Positions 52,424 through 61,283 of a stretch of 64,000 nt of DNA are shown in pieces. A program made the translations under genes and the position numbers. The notes beneath the pieces are model-generated. The model did no database searches and was not told the DNA's origin. It was given only the letters and a program-made list of their open reading frames with translations. The DNA comes from G016756615 sp035556195. GTDB lineage: Bacteria > Pseudomonadota > Alphaproteobacteria > Rhizobiales > Rhizobiaceae. Where the stretch lies: contig DATMFK010000022.1 of the NCBI GenBank assembly GCA_035556195.1, positions 11,431-75,430 of the forward strand, written 5' to 3'. Position 1 is the stretch's first letter, and every line of letters begins with the position of its first letter.

Positions 52424-53230
52424 ATGGCAAATCAGACGATCGTGGAAGCCCTCCTGCTCGGCCTGCTCGAAGGACTGACGGAATTCATCCCGGTTTCTTC
52501 GACGGGGCATATATTGCTCGCGGGGCATTTCCTCGGCTTCGAATCGACCGGCAAGGCCTTCGAGGTGCTGATCCAGCTTGGCGCCATCCTTGCGATCCTC
52601 AGCGTCTATGCTTCCAAGCTTCTGAGGCTCGCGGCCGACCTGCCGCGCAGCGGGCAGGCGCAGCGTTTCGTGCTCGGGATCCTCATCGCCTTCCTGCCCG
52701 CCGCCGTGATCGGGGCGCTGGCGCACGACTTCATCAAGACGGTGCTCTTCGAGACGCCGAAACTGATCTGCATCATGCTGATCCTCGGCGGTGTCGTGCT
52801 CCTGTGGGTCGACCGCTGGGCGCTCAAGCCAAAATACCACGACGTGATGGATTTCCCCCTACCCGTCTGTCTCGGCATCGGGCTCTTCCAGTGCCTGGCC
52901 ATGATCCCCGGCACGTCCCGCTCCGGCTCGACCATTGTCGGAGGGCTGCTTTTCGGCGCCGACAAGCGTTCCGCGGCGGAGTTTTCCTTCTATCTCGCCA
53001 TGCCGACCATGGCCGGCGCCTTCGCCTACGACCTGTTCAAGAACCGCGACGTACTGTCGACGGCCGACCTGCCCATCATCGCGACCGGCTTCGTCGCGGC
53101 CTTTGTTGTCGCGGTCATCGTCGTGCGCTACCTGCTCGACTATGTCTCGCGTCACGGGTACGCGCTGTTCGGCTGGTGGCGCCTGATCGTCGGCGGGGTG
53201 GGCCTGGCCGCGCTCTACATATGGGGATGA
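52424..53230 (+). CDS. uppP: Undecaprenyl-diphosphatase
   Basis: UppP (BacA) dephosphorylates undecaprenyl pyrophosphate to recycle the lipid carrier for peptidoglycan and surface glycans. The 268-residue membrane protein has about eight helices and both signature motifs, LLEGLTEFIPVSSTGH (residues 14-29) and MIPGTSRSGSTIVGGLL (about 161-177). It is alone on the plus strand, followed by a repeat-containing gap. Confidence 0.96.
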   Translation: MANQTIVEALLLGLLEGLTEFIPVSSTGHILLAGHFLGFESTGKAFEVLIQLGAILAILSVYASKLLRLAADLPRSGQAQRFVLGILIAFLPAAVIGALAHDFIKTVLFETPKLICIMLILGGVVLLWVDRWALKPKYHDVMDFPLPVCLGIGLFQCLAMIPGTSRSGSTIVGGLLFGADKRSAAEFSFYLAMPTMAGAFAYDLFKNRDVLSTADLPIIATGFVAAFVVAVIVVRYLLDYVSRHGYALFGWWRLIVGGVGLAALYIWG

Positions 53231-53700
53231 GCAAGGCGTCCTGCCGGTGAGCCGCAGGTGGCCGAAACACCGCACTATGATGTCTCGAACTCCGCTCCCA
53301 TCGAAGCTGCCTAAAGAGTAGGCATCGATCTGAAGCTTGTTATTGATCGCGTTTCGGGAGGGTGGCCAGTTCCGCAGGGGTGCCACCGCTCAGAGAGTCC
53401 GGGCCAGCTTCAGCCTGAAGTTCTGACAATGGATCATGTTGGCTGTAAATAAGGATTGACCCTTGGGCAGCCCCTCATCGGCCTGCCGGCCACTTCTGCT
53501 CGTGTAGGACGGCGAGAAGACCGCTATCATCGTCTCCACTTTCGCCAATCGCCTGCCATTGACGACTGGCGAAACCCGAGCGGCCCTCGTGTCTCTCCCC
53601 GTTCTTCACGGGAAGAGATGCCCGGCAGGACAGTGAGGGGCAATTCGCGACCGGTCCAAGCTCGACGCGCTGTCGATCTTTCTCCGCGTTCCGACTGACA
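53231..53700. other. 470-bp intergenic region after uppP
   Basis: No gene is supported. Two inverted copies of a palindromic repeat occupy 53463-53522 and 53588-53643. The part before them, 53231-53450, shows no clear signal. A TAAATAAGGATTGACCCTTGGG stretch near 53450 resembles the start of the family D element, but only loosely. Confidence 0.45.
53463..53643. repeat. Inverted pair of palindromic repeats, family E
   Basis: The segment at 53588-53643 (CTCTCCCCGT, then ACGGGAAGAG, then CCGGCAGG and GTGAGGGGC) recurs in inverted orientation at 53463-53522 (GCCCCTCAT, GGCCTGCCGGCCAC, then a weaker hairpin ending GGCGAGAAG). Sequences of this form are abundant between genes in Rhizobium and Mesorhizobium, as I recall them. 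Confidence 0.6.
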
Positions 53701-54480
53701 TCACCAGGCCGGAATGACGGCGCCCTTGAAGGTCTCGTTGACGAAGGCCTTGACCGCGTCGCTGTGATAGGACTCGACAAGCGTCTTGGTCCAAGCGGCA
53801 TCCTTGTCCTTGCTGTTGACCGCGATGATGTTGACATAGGGTGCCTTCTCGCCCTCGAGGGCGATCGCATCCTTGGCAGGGTCGAAACCTGCTTCGAGCG
53901 CGTAGTTGGTGTTGATGACCGCCGCATCCACGTCGTCCAGCGAGCGCGGGAGCTGCGCCGCGTCGAGTTCGGCGAAGGTCAGGTTCTTCGGATTCTCGAC
54001 CACGTCGGCCGGTCCGACCTTGAGACCGGCCCCTTCCCTGAGCTTGATCAGGCCCTTGTCGGCAAGGATCAGCAGCGCCCGGCCGCCATTCGTCGGGTCG
54101 TTCGGGATCGCCACCGTCGCGCCCTCCGCCAGCTCTTCGAGGCTCTTCACCTTCCTCGAATAGACGCCCATCGGAAAATTGACCGTGTAGGCGACGCTGA
54201 CGATGTCGAAGCCACGGTCGGCGACCTGGTTGTCGAGATAGGGCTTGTGCTGGAAGGAGTTGGCGTTGAGCTCGCCATCGGCGAGCGCCTGGTTGGGAAC
54301 GACATAGTCAGAGAATTCGAGGATCTCGATGTCGAGGCCCTTGGGGGCCGCCACTTCCTTGACCTTTTCCATGATCTGCGCATGCGGCCCGGGGGTTACG
54401 CCGACCTTGATGGTTTCGGCATGTGCCGCGCCGGCCATGGATATGGCGGCGAGCGCCGCTGCAAGAAGAATGCTTTTCAT
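53701..54480 (-). CDS. metQ: Methionine ABC transporter substrate-binding protein
   Basis: A 259-residue NlpA/MetQ-family binding protein. The signal peptide (MKSILLAAALAAISMAGAAHA) lacks a lipobox cysteine, so it is a soluble periplasmic form. TIKVGVTPGPHAQIMEKVKE and LEILEFSDYVVPNQALADGELNANSFQHKPYLD are hallmark sequences, and AVINTNYALEAG forms the ligand pocket. With MetN and MetI it imports D- and L-methionine. It is the last gene of metN-metI-metQ. Confidence 0.95.
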   Translation of the reverse strand: MKSILLAAALAAISMAGAAHAETIKVGVTPGPHAQIMEKVKEVAAPKGLDIEILEFSDYVVPNQALADGELNANSFQHKPYLDNQVADRGFDIVSVAYTVNFPMGVYSRKVKSLEELAEGATVAIPNDPTNGGRALLILADKGLIKLREGAGLKVGPADVVENPKNLTFAELDAAQLPRSLDDVDAAVINTNYALEAGFDPAKDAIALEGEKAPYVNIIAVNSKDKDAAWTKTLVESYHSDAVKAFVNETFKGAVIPAW

Positions 54481-54510
54481 TTGGAGCTCCTTGTGTCGGG
54501 AAGGAAAAAT

Positions 54511-55176
54511 TCAGGTCTTGCGGTTGCGCTTGTCGAACCGTCGCGCCAGGCGATCGCCGGCGCTCTGCACGAGCTGCACGAGCACGATGAGCACCACCAC
54601 GACCACGAGCATCACGTCCGGCATGAAGCGCTGGTAGCCATAGCGGATGCCGAGATCGCCGAGACCGCCGCCGCCAACAGCGCCGACCATCGCGGAGTAG
54701 CCGATCAGGCTGACGATGGTCATGGTGAGGGCCAGCGTCAGCGCCGGCCGGGCTTCGGCGAGCAGAACCTTGAAGACGATCTGCATGGGCGTGGCGCCCA
54801 TAGCGCGCGCGGCTTCGATCAACCCCTTGTCGATGTCGCGGATCGCTGCTTCGACCAGACGCGCGAAGAAGGGGATGGTTGCGACGGTCAGCGGAACGAT
54901 CGCCGCCTTCGTCCCGATCGACGTGCCGGTGACAAGTCGTGTGAACGGGATGATCGCGACGACGAGGATGATGAACGGCGTCGAGCGCGCGGCATTCACC
55001 ACCAGGCCGACGACGCGGTTGGCGGTGGGCGCGGGAAAGAGTTCGCCCTTGGCGCTGGTCGCGAGGAAAACCCCGATCGGCAGGCCGATCAGCGAGCCAA
55101 TGAGGCCGGCAATCGCCACCATGCGCAAAGTGTCGAGCGTTGCCTTGCCGATGAGGAGCAGGAGATCAGGCGACAT
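54511..55176 (-). CDS. metI: Methionine ABC transporter permease
   Basis: A 221-residue inner-membrane protein with five or six helices. The EAA loop EAARAMGATPMQIVFKVLLAEARPAL (about residues 122-147), which contacts the ATPase, is intact, and NAARSTPFIILVVAIIPFTR (about 62-81) is typical of MetI. Its start overlaps metN by 11 bp and metQ begins 30 bp after its stop, giving the standard operon. Confidence 0.95.
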   Translation of the reverse strand: MSPDLLLLIGKATLDTLRMVAIAGLIGSLIGLPIGVFLATSAKGELFPAPTANRVVGLVVNAARSTPFIILVVAIIPFTRLVTGTSIGTKAAIVPLTVATIPFFARLVEAAIRDIDKGLIEAARAMGATPMQIVFKVLLAEARPALTLALTMTIVSLIGYSAMVGAVGGGGLGDLGIRYGYQRFMPDVMLVVVVVLIVLVQLVQSAGDRLARRFDKRNRKT

Positions 55177-56242
55177 AGCCGAGCACCTCCGTGACAAGGC
55201 CGTTCTCCAGGAAGAAGCTCTGGGCCTTCTCCAATGTCTCAGCGTCGGCGCCATAGGCGACGACGAGCGAGCCGTACGGCTTGCCCCCGATCTCGTCGAT
55301 GGTGCCGGCGATGATGTTAACCTCGGCGCCGAGTGACTTGATGAGCTGCGAAACCAGGGGGCGCTCTGCGGCCGGTCCGACAAAGGTGAGCCGCACGACC
55401 GTCCTGCCGTCCGCGAGGGGAGTGGGCTTCAACGCCCTTGCCACGGCATCGGGCAATCTCGAGCCCGGCAGGCCGGACAGGAGTGCGCGTGTCGTTTCGT
55501 GCCGCGGATGGGTAAAGACATCGAAAGTGTGGCCGCGTTCGACGATCTCGCCCCGGTCGATCACGGCAACATCCGTCGTGACGGCCTTGACCACCTCCAT
55601 CTCATGGGTGATGAGCAGAACCGTCAGCCCCAGTTCCGCGTTGATCCGCTTCAGCAATTCGAGAATCGACTGTGTCGTTTCCGGGTCGAGCGCCGAGGTC
55701 GCCTCGTCCGAGAGCAGCAGCTTTGGCTCGGTCGCGAGAGCCCGCGCGATGCCAATTCGTTGCTTCTGCCCGCCCGACAGCTCCGCCGGATAGCGGCTCC
55801 GCTTGTCGGCCAGGCCGACGAGGTCGAGGAGCGGTCGCACCCGCGTTTCGATCGCGCGGCGCTCCATGCCGGCAATTTCGAGCGGGAGCGCCACATTGCC
55901 GAAAGCCGTGCGCGAGGACAGGAGATTGAAGTGCTGGAAGATCATGCCGATGGAGCGGCGCAGGCTGCGCAATGCCGTCTCGTCAAGGGCGGCGACGTCG
56001 ACGTCGTCGACGAGCACTTTACCGCTCGAGGGCTTTTCGAGGCCGTTGACCAGCCTGATCAGCGTGGACTTTCCGGCTCCGGAACGGCCGATGATGCCGG
56101 TGATCGAGCCGCGAGCGACCGTCAGGCTGACATTGTTCAGCGCGGTAAAGGCAGCGCTCTTGCCGGCAGCGGCAAAGCGCTTGGAGACCGCGTCGAACAC
56201 AACGGAAGCTTCGCCGCCTTGCTTGGAATGTGGGACGGTCAT
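55166..56242 (-). CDS. metN: Methionine ABC transporter ATP-binding protein
   Basis: A 358-residue ATPase. Walker A GRSGAGKSTL (about residues 54-63), Q-loop MIFQHFNLL, signature LSGGQKQRIGIARAL (about 155-169) and Walker B LLLSDEATSALD are present. A C-terminal NIL domain (about residues 270-358) binds methionine and shuts down transport when the cell is replete. The ATG at 56242 fits the family; the frame is open 41 codons upstream without similarity. First gene of metNIQ. Confidence 0.95.
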   Translation of the reverse strand: MTVPHSKQGGEASVVFDAVSKRFAAAGKSAAFTALNNVSLTVARGSITGIIGRSGAGKSTLIRLVNGLEKPSSGKVLVDDVDVAALDETALRSLRRSIGMIFQHFNLLSSRTAFGNVALPLEIAGMERRAIETRVRPLLDLVGLADKRSRYPAELSGGQKQRIGIARALATEPKLLLSDEATSALDPETTQSILELLKRINAELGLTVLLITHEMEVVKAVTTDVAVIDRGEIVERGHTFDVFTHPRHETTRALLSGLPGSRLPDAVARALKPTPLADGRTVVRLTFVGPAAERPLVSQLIKSLGAEVNIIAGTIDEIGGKPYGSLVVAYGADAETLEKAQSFFLENGLVTEVLGYVA

Positions 56243-56597
56243 TGCGCGGCCGCCCTGTAACCGGGGCTTGGAACGACAAATGGGTACATGGGTGCTCTCG
56301 GCTGTTGGACTTCTGTTCCCAACATGCAGGGAACGCAAGCGTTTCGTCGGACCTAGGTTCGACAACGCGCTCGGAACAGGGAGCAGTCCTCAATCATCTC
56401 GTAACCGGTCGCGTCCGACGCCATTTCGCCACATCCCGCATCTGCGGTTCTTATGGCCCCTCGCTCACCGGTTTCACAGGCATGTGTTTTCCGAGCGGCG
56501 CGTTTCGGCGTAAAACTCTACTCTTGTTGTCGCAAATCGTCTCCTCGGATCGCCGCATGAGCAGCGGCTCGGAGGCGTCGCCGATCTGCGACAGGGA
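56243..56597. other. 355-bp intergenic region before metN
   Basis: It must contain the metNIQ promoter. I looked for SAM-II-like and other methionine-linked riboswitch motifs on the minus strand and saw none. Nothing else recognisable was found. Confidence 0.4.
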
Positions 56598-57575
56598 TCA
56601 GGCAGCGCTGTCCATACGCGTGAACTGACCGGCCGGCCGATAGCTCCACAGATAGGTGGGCAGGATGGCCGCGGTCGATTCCGGCTGGATGCCGAGCGCG
56701 GAGAAGGTGCGGCCCTCGGCCTGCGCTTCCTTCGAGACGACGGTGTCGCGCCTGAGGAGCTCGACCTGATCGCGGGTCAGGGGCGGGTTGGGCAGCAGGC
56801 CGAGCAGGGATGCCTGCAGTTCGGCGGCCCACCACGGCAGCGATACAAGCAGTCGCCGGCGGTCGATGACCTGGAGCATTTCCTCCATGCACTCGCGGAA
56901 CGTCTTCACCTGGGGCCCGCCAAGCTCGTAGATGGTGCCGCCCTTGACCGCGCCGTCGACCGACCGGGCGACCGCCTCGGCCACGTCTCCGACATAGACC
57001 GGCTGGAAGCGCGTCGTGCCGCCACCGATCAGGGGAAGGAAGGGCGAGAAGCGGGCCATGTTGGCGAACCGGTTGTAGAAGGCGTCCTCGGGGCCGAATA
57101 TGATCGAGGGACGATAGATGACGGCATCCGAAACCGTGTCGAGCACGGCCTTCTCGCCGGCTGCCTTGGTGCGGGCATAGGCGGAAGACGAACCGGCGGC
57201 GGCTCCCAGCGCGGAAACATGCGTCAGGCCGGCACCCTGCGCGCGGGCGGCCTCCGCCACGGCGCGCGCGCCGAATTCGTGAACCGACGCGAAACGCTGG
57301 CGTCCGCCCTCATGCAGGATCGCGACGAGATTGACGACGTGATCGGCGCCCTCCACCGCGCGGTCGACCGACCACCGCACCCGCACATTGGCCTGGACCG
57401 GCTGGATCTGGCCGACATTGCCGAGCGGCTGGACATGTCCGGCGAGATCTGGCCTGCGACAGGCCACGCGAATGCGATAGCCACGTTTGGCCAGTGCGCG
57501 CACGACATGGCGTCCGACAAAACCCGAGCCGCCGAAAACCGTGACGAGTTTCGGGGTTTCGAGGATTTCTGTCAT
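56598..57575 (-). CDS. NDUFA9-like atypical SDR (complex I NDUFA9 subunit family)
   Basis: A 325-residue protein with VTVFGGSGFVGRHVVRALAKRGYRIRVACRRPD at the start (GxxGxxG NADPH site, residues 14-20), VVNLVAILHEGGRQRFASVHEFGA, SAYARTKAAGEKAVL (YxxxK, about 131-135) and IIFGPEDAFYNRFA. This is the atypical SDR group related to mitochondrial complex I subunit NDUFA9. In alphaproteobacteria it may aid complex I assembly or act on quinones, which is inference. It lacks neighbouring nuo genes. Confidence 0.9.
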   Translation of the reverse strand: MTEILETPKLVTVFGGSGFVGRHVVRALAKRGYRIRVACRRPDLAGHVQPLGNVGQIQPVQANVRVRWSVDRAVEGADHVVNLVAILHEGGRQRFASVHEFGARAVAEAARAQGAGLTHVSALGAAAGSSSAYARTKAAGEKAVLDTVSDAVIYRPSIIFGPEDAFYNRFANMARFSPFLPLIGGGTTRFQPVYVGDVAEAVARSVDGAVKGGTIYELGGPQVKTFRECMEEMLQVIDRRRLLVSLPWWAAELQASLLGLLPNPPLTRDQVELLRRDTVVSKEAQAEGRTFSALGIQPESTAAILPTYLWSYRPAGQFTRMDSAA

Positions 57576-57748
57576 GACTGGCTCCAGAATGTTTCGAGCG
57601 CGGGCTGATTGCCCGCTTCATAGTCGGTTTTGCGGGGAACGCAAAGGCCGCTTTTCTAGGGGGTGGCCGGCCCCAGTATTCCGAAGCGGCGGCAAAACTG
57701 GAAGCCAAACAGGCAAAGCCTGCGCTGAGCCGCGCAAGCCTGCTTTCC

Positions 57749-59323
57749 TCACGAAACCAGGATCTCGATCAATGCCGCCCTGCCGGTCGAATGGGCGTGG
57801 CGCAACGCGCTCGGCAGGCCGTCGATCGTCGTCAGCCGTTCGGCGGGCATGCGGTACGCGGCGGCGATGCCGATGAAATCGGGTGGTGCCGGCGAGACCC
57901 CGACGGGTTCGACGCCGGCTTCGCGCATCGACGTCTCGATCTCGCGGTAGCCGTGATTGTTCCAGACGACGAAGATGACCTTGGCACCGATGTCGAGCGC
58001 CGCGCCGAGCTCCGTCAGGGTGAACTGGAACCCGCCATCGCCCGTCAGGCAGACGACCGTGCCTTCAGGTTCGGCGAGCGCCGCGCCGATGGCCGCGGGC
58101 GGCCCGAACCCCAGTGCGCCATAGCCGGTGGCGGCGTTGAACCACCCGCCGGGGCGATCGTGATCGTAATAGAGGTTGGCCGCGTAGACCGGCTGGGTCG
58201 AGTCGCCGACGATCAACGCGCCGGGCAAGGTGTCGCGGATCATCTCCACCGCTGCGAGCTGGCTGCGCATCTCCTCGCCGATCTCGGCGAAGGCGGCGGC
58301 ACGGGCGGCTGCCGCGCGCGCCGCGCCGTCGCGATGATTGCTTGCGGGCAGCTTCTCCCCCAGCAGGTCGAGCGCGGTCGCGCAGTCGGCCCGGATCGCC
58401 AGCGCCGCCGGCCGGCGATCGAGTTGTGCCTGGTCGATGTCGATGCGCACGAGGTTCGACGGCACGACGAAGCCGCCATTGGCATACACGTCGTAGTCGG
58501 TCGGGCCGAGCTCCGTCCCGGCCGCGAGCACGAAGTCGGAACCGGCAATCAGTTCGCGCACGGCGAACAGGCTGGGGCTGGCATGGACGCCGAGCGGGTG
58601 GTCGTGAAGAAGGCCACGCGCATTGGCCGTCGTCACTACGGGAGAATCGAGCTTCTCGGCGACCCTCAGGAGCTGCGCTGCGGCGCGTCGTGCCCCACCG
58701 CCCGCCAGGATGAGCGGATGGCTGGCCTCTCGAGCCCGCGCTGCGACGTCGGCAAGCAGCGTTTCGTCCGGCCGGGGCGGCATCCCGTCAACGGGACGCG
58801 CCGCGAGCGGAGGACAATGTCTGCCCATCCTATCGAGCGGGATCTCGATATGGATGGGACCGGGCCGCTCCGCCGCAAAGATCGTGAAAGCGCGGTGCAG
58901 GATTTCCGGCAGCTCGGCCGGATCCTCCAGGCGATGTGAGAAGAGCGCCACCTTTTCCATCATGCCGCGCTGGTCGGGCAGCTCATGCAGGAAGCCGAGC
59001 CCCTTGCCGAGGGTCGGCAAGGCGTTGACGCCCGAGATCACCAGAATCGGGACGGAATCGGCGCGGGCCTGGGCCATCGCGGTGATGGCATTGGTGAGGC
59101 CGGGGCCGGTGATGACGAAGGCAACGCCGGGCTTTCCCGAGGCTCGAGCGTAACCGTCGGCCATGAAGCCCGCGCCCTGCTCGTGGCGTGGCGTCACGTG
59201 GCGGATGCGCGACCGTGCCAGACCGCGATAGAGCTCGATCGTGTGGACGCCGGGAATGCCGAAAACGACCTCGACGCCATGCGCTTCGAGCAGGGAGATG
59301 AGCGTTTCCCCGACCGTTGCCAT
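57749..59323 (-). CDS. Thiamine diphosphate-dependent decarboxylase resembling AruI
   Basis: A 524-residue acetolactate synthase-fold enzyme. The N-terminal PYR domain has VVFGIPGVHTIELYRGL and the catalytic glutamate in TPRHEQGAGFMADGYARASGKPG (about residues 44-65); the central domain follows; the C-terminal PP domain has GDGGFQFTLTELGAAL...NNHG (about 428-460), the ThDP motif. The N-terminus is very close to AruI, 5-guanidino-2-oxopentanoate decarboxylase of the arginine transaminase pathway, from memory. It could also be another 2-oxoacid decarboxylase. Starts at 59344 and 59323 are open; 59323 has AGGGGTG upstream. Confidence 0.82.
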   Translation of the reverse strand: MATVGETLISLLEAHGVEVVFGIPGVHTIELYRGLARSRIRHVTPRHEQGAGFMADGYARASGKPGVAFVITGPGLTNAITAMAQARADSVPILVISGVNALPTLGKGLGFLHELPDQRGMMEKVALFSHRLEDPAELPEILHRAFTIFAAERPGPIHIEIPLDRMGRHCPPLAARPVDGMPPRPDETLLADVAARAREASHPLILAGGGARRAAAQLLRVAEKLDSPVVTTANARGLLHDHPLGVHASPSLFAVRELIAGSDFVLAAGTELGPTDYDVYANGGFVVPSNLVRIDIDQAQLDRRPAALAIRADCATALDLLGEKLPASNHRDGAARAAAARAAAFAEIGEEMRSQLAAVEMIRDTLPGALIVGDSTQPVYAANLYYDHDRPGGWFNAATGYGALGFGPPAAIGAALAEPEGTVVCLTGDGGFQFTLTELGAALDIGAKVIFVVWNNHGYREIETSMREAGVEPVGVSPAPPDFIGIAAAYRMPAERLTTIDGLPSALRHAHSTGRAALIEILVS

Positions 59324-59489
59324 GGCCGTCACCCCTAATGCCATTTCTCGCGATCGGCGCGGCGCAAGGCGGCTTTGGGCGAGCACATCAGGACGCGCCG
59401 CAGCGGCGCGGCTATGGATTGAGAACCGAATGACCGGCCAGGCTGAACGTCCACGCACACCTCCCGTCGTTCATCGTCGGATACCCAAC

Positions 59490-59590
59490 GGTCAATTCAT
59501 TGACCATTGGAGCGCGTGACTGAGCGCCGCGCCCGTCGGCGATTGAGGCGCCGCGGATGTGGGGCATCCAGCCACTCATATGATGTCTAA
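59490..59590. repeat. Palindromic mosaic repeat, family D, short copy
   Basis: GGTCAAT/ATTGACC (59490-59496/59499-59505) is followed by TTGGAGCGCG, GCGCCGCGCC, GGCGATTGAGGCGCC and GGATGTG, in the same order as at 40838-41062, which has an extra block of about 115 bp in the middle. Confidence 0.7.
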
Positions 59591-59757
59591 TCATTTCGGC
59601 GAGACAGCCGCAAGTGGTAGAACCGAGGGTTGACGGACGCCGGGCCGGCGGTCCATCCTGCCGAGCGGATTTCCAGGCATGGCAGGTTCATGAGCAAAGG
59701 ATTCCACGAATGTCCGGCGTCCGCCGCCGGACGCGAGCTTGGACAGGCGAGCCCCGC

Positions 59758-59905
59758 ATGACGGCTCCCGGCACCGTGCCAGCAACGCGTAATGCTTCGG
59801 GTGCCGCCCCAGCGATCCACATCCAGAACTCCCAGAGGAAACTCGGCCAGGTGCACCTGCTGAAAGGCGTGTCCCTTTCGGCCGGCGACGGCGACGTCGC
59901 CATGG
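59758..59905 (+). pseudogene. Remnant of a HisP/GlnQ-type amino-acid ABC transporter ATPase
   Basis: Translated in frame from the ATG at 59758, residues 18-48 read AIHIQNSQRKLGQVHLLKGV then SLSAGDGDVA, which is the N-terminal strand pattern of HisP-family ATPases (AI-I-NLHK-FG--EVLKGVSL-A--GDV). The Walker A (GSSGSGKST) that should follow directly is missing and the reading frame becomes unrelated. No other part of the ATPase, nor permease or binding protein, is nearby. The call rests on a short match by eye. Confidence 0.6.
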
Positions 59906-59986
59906 AAACTGATGCCGCCGACGATCGCCTCGATGCCGTCTGCGTGGCACCGTCAAGAGGGGAGGAGGGCAAGGCTTGGGCCCTCC

Positions 59987-60031
59987 GGAGCGTCGGACCT
60001 GTAAGGGGGACCCGTTCGGGTCCGACGCTCC
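59987..60031 (+). repeat. 13-bp perfect inverted repeat
   Basis: GGAGCGTCGGACC (59987-59999) is perfectly complementary to GGTCCGACGCTCC (60019-60031) with a 19-nt spacer that itself contains an ACCCG/CGGGT pairing. It is one of the most stable hairpins in the window and lies between the ATPase remnant and the LDH2-family gene. No T-run follows. Confidence 0.7.
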
Positions 60032-60196
60032 CGAATTGTTCCAGGCAGCGCACAGTTGAATCGTTGAGGCCGTCCGGATGCGAGTCAAGAGCCGAGGGAG
60101 CCGCTGATCGAAGCCATCCTTTTCCCGCTTTGGCAAAGCCCGGATCTCGGATCCCGGCGCGACGGGGCTGAAGGGAGCCGCATACCGGGGAATGGC

Positions 60197-61231
60197 ATGG
60201 ATGACGCTCTCCTGCTTTCACTGGATGAAGCCCTCGCGCTTTGCCGGGAGGCGGCAATGGCGCTGGGCGCTTCCCACGAGAACGGGCATGCGCTTGCCGA
60301 CTCGATCGTCGCGGCCGAAGCGGCGGGTCAGCCTTCGGTCGGCTTTGCGCATCTCATCGACTATCTGGAGGCACTCGCAGCCGGGCGCATCGACGGCAAG
60401 GCGGAGCCCGCACTGACGCGCCCTGCGCCGGCGATCATCCTGTCGGATGCCGGGGGCGGTATCGCGCACACCGGCTTCGATCGCGGCTTCGCGGATATCG
60501 TTTCCGCCGCCCGGTCCTTCGGCCTCGCCCTCTTCGTCCAGAAGAATGCCTTCACCTGCGGCGCGCTGGGCTTCTTCGCCGGCCGCCTGGCGCAACAAGG
60601 CATGGTCGCCATCGCCGCGACCAACGGGCCGGCATTGATCGCGCCACAAGGCGCGACCAAGCCTGTCTATTGCACCAACCCGCTCGCCTTCGCGGCGCCG
60701 TGCGCCGACGCTCCGCCGCTGCTGATCGACCAATCGTCCAGCGCTACGGCCTTCGTCAACATTCGCTCGGCGGCCGCGGCGGGAAAGCCGATACCCAAGG
60801 GCTGGGCAATCGATGCGCAAGGCCGGCCCACGACGGATGCCAAGGCCGCGATGAAAGGCGCGCTGCTGGCCTTCGGCGGCACGCGCGGCGCCAATATCGC
60901 GCTGATGGTGGAGGTGCTGGCGGCCGGACTGTCCGGCGCAAACTGGTCGCTCGACGCGCCGCCCTTCGATGCCGGTTCCGAAAGTCCGGGGACCGGCCTC
61001 TTCGTGCTGGCGATCGACCCAAAGCTGATCGACCCTCGCTTCGAGGAGCGCCTGGCGGTTCAGTCGTCGCGACTCGCCGTCGATTATGGGGTCCATGTTC
61101 CCGGCATGGCCAAGGCAAAGGCGCTGCGGTGCGCCGCACGGGACGGCGTCTTTCTACCCAAGGCGCTCCATCGCCGCATCGTCGATGTTCTCGGCGCGCC
61201 CTTGCGGTCGGTTCAAAACCATTTGATTTGA
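60197..61231 (+). CDS. LDH2-family (malate/L-lactate or imino-acid) dehydrogenase
   Basis: A 344-residue enzyme of the LDH2/MDG2 family, which has a non-Rossmann NAD(P) fold. Conserved stretches include VGFAHLIDYLEALAAGRI (about residues 47-64), FVQKNAFTCGALGFFAGRLAQQGMVAIAATNGPALIAP (about 112-149) and PLAFAAPCADAPPLLIDQSSSATAF (about 160-184). Members include malate/lactate dehydrogenases and the piperideine/pyrroline-2-carboxylate reductase DpkA; the neighbouring decarboxylase makes an amino-acid role plausible. The ATG at 60197 follows GGGGAA. Confidence 0.85.
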   Translation: MDDALLLSLDEALALCREAAMALGASHENGHALADSIVAAEAAGQPSVGFAHLIDYLEALAAGRIDGKAEPALTRPAPAIILSDAGGGIAHTGFDRGFADIVSAARSFGLALFVQKNAFTCGALGFFAGRLAQQGMVAIAATNGPALIAPQGATKPVYCTNPLAFAAPCADAPPLLIDQSSSATAFVNIRSAAAAGKPIPKGWAIDAQGRPTTDAKAAMKGALLAFGGTRGANIALMVEVLAAGLSGANWSLDAPPFDAGSESPGTGLFVLAIDPKLIDPRFEERLAVQSSRLAVDYGVHVPGMAKAKALRCAARDGVFLPKALHRRIVDVLGAPLRSVQNHLI

Positions 61232-61283
61232 CCTTTATCTCCCCGGCATCGCTTCTTCGCGCGAAACAAGGAGAATCAAGGAC

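Larger units (their letters stand above)
59324..60196. other. 873-bp region with repeats and a gene remnant
   Basis: It holds the short family D repeat (59490-59590), an 8-bp hairpin GTCCGGCG/CGCCGGAC (59712-59732), a decayed ATPase fragment (59758-59905) and a 13-bp inverted repeat (59987-60031). No intact gene is supported. The arrangement suggests deletion and repeat insertion. Confidence 0.6.

Noticed and set aside
53764..55194. A 476-codon plus-strand open frame across metQ and metI
   Set aside because: It runs antisense to two clear genes and spans their junction. Its translation is rich in H, D, R and E without any recognisable motif.
56243..56597. SAM riboswitch before metN
   Set aside because: The metNIQ context made it likely, but no SAM-II-type or SAM/SAH-type core could be found on the minus strand.
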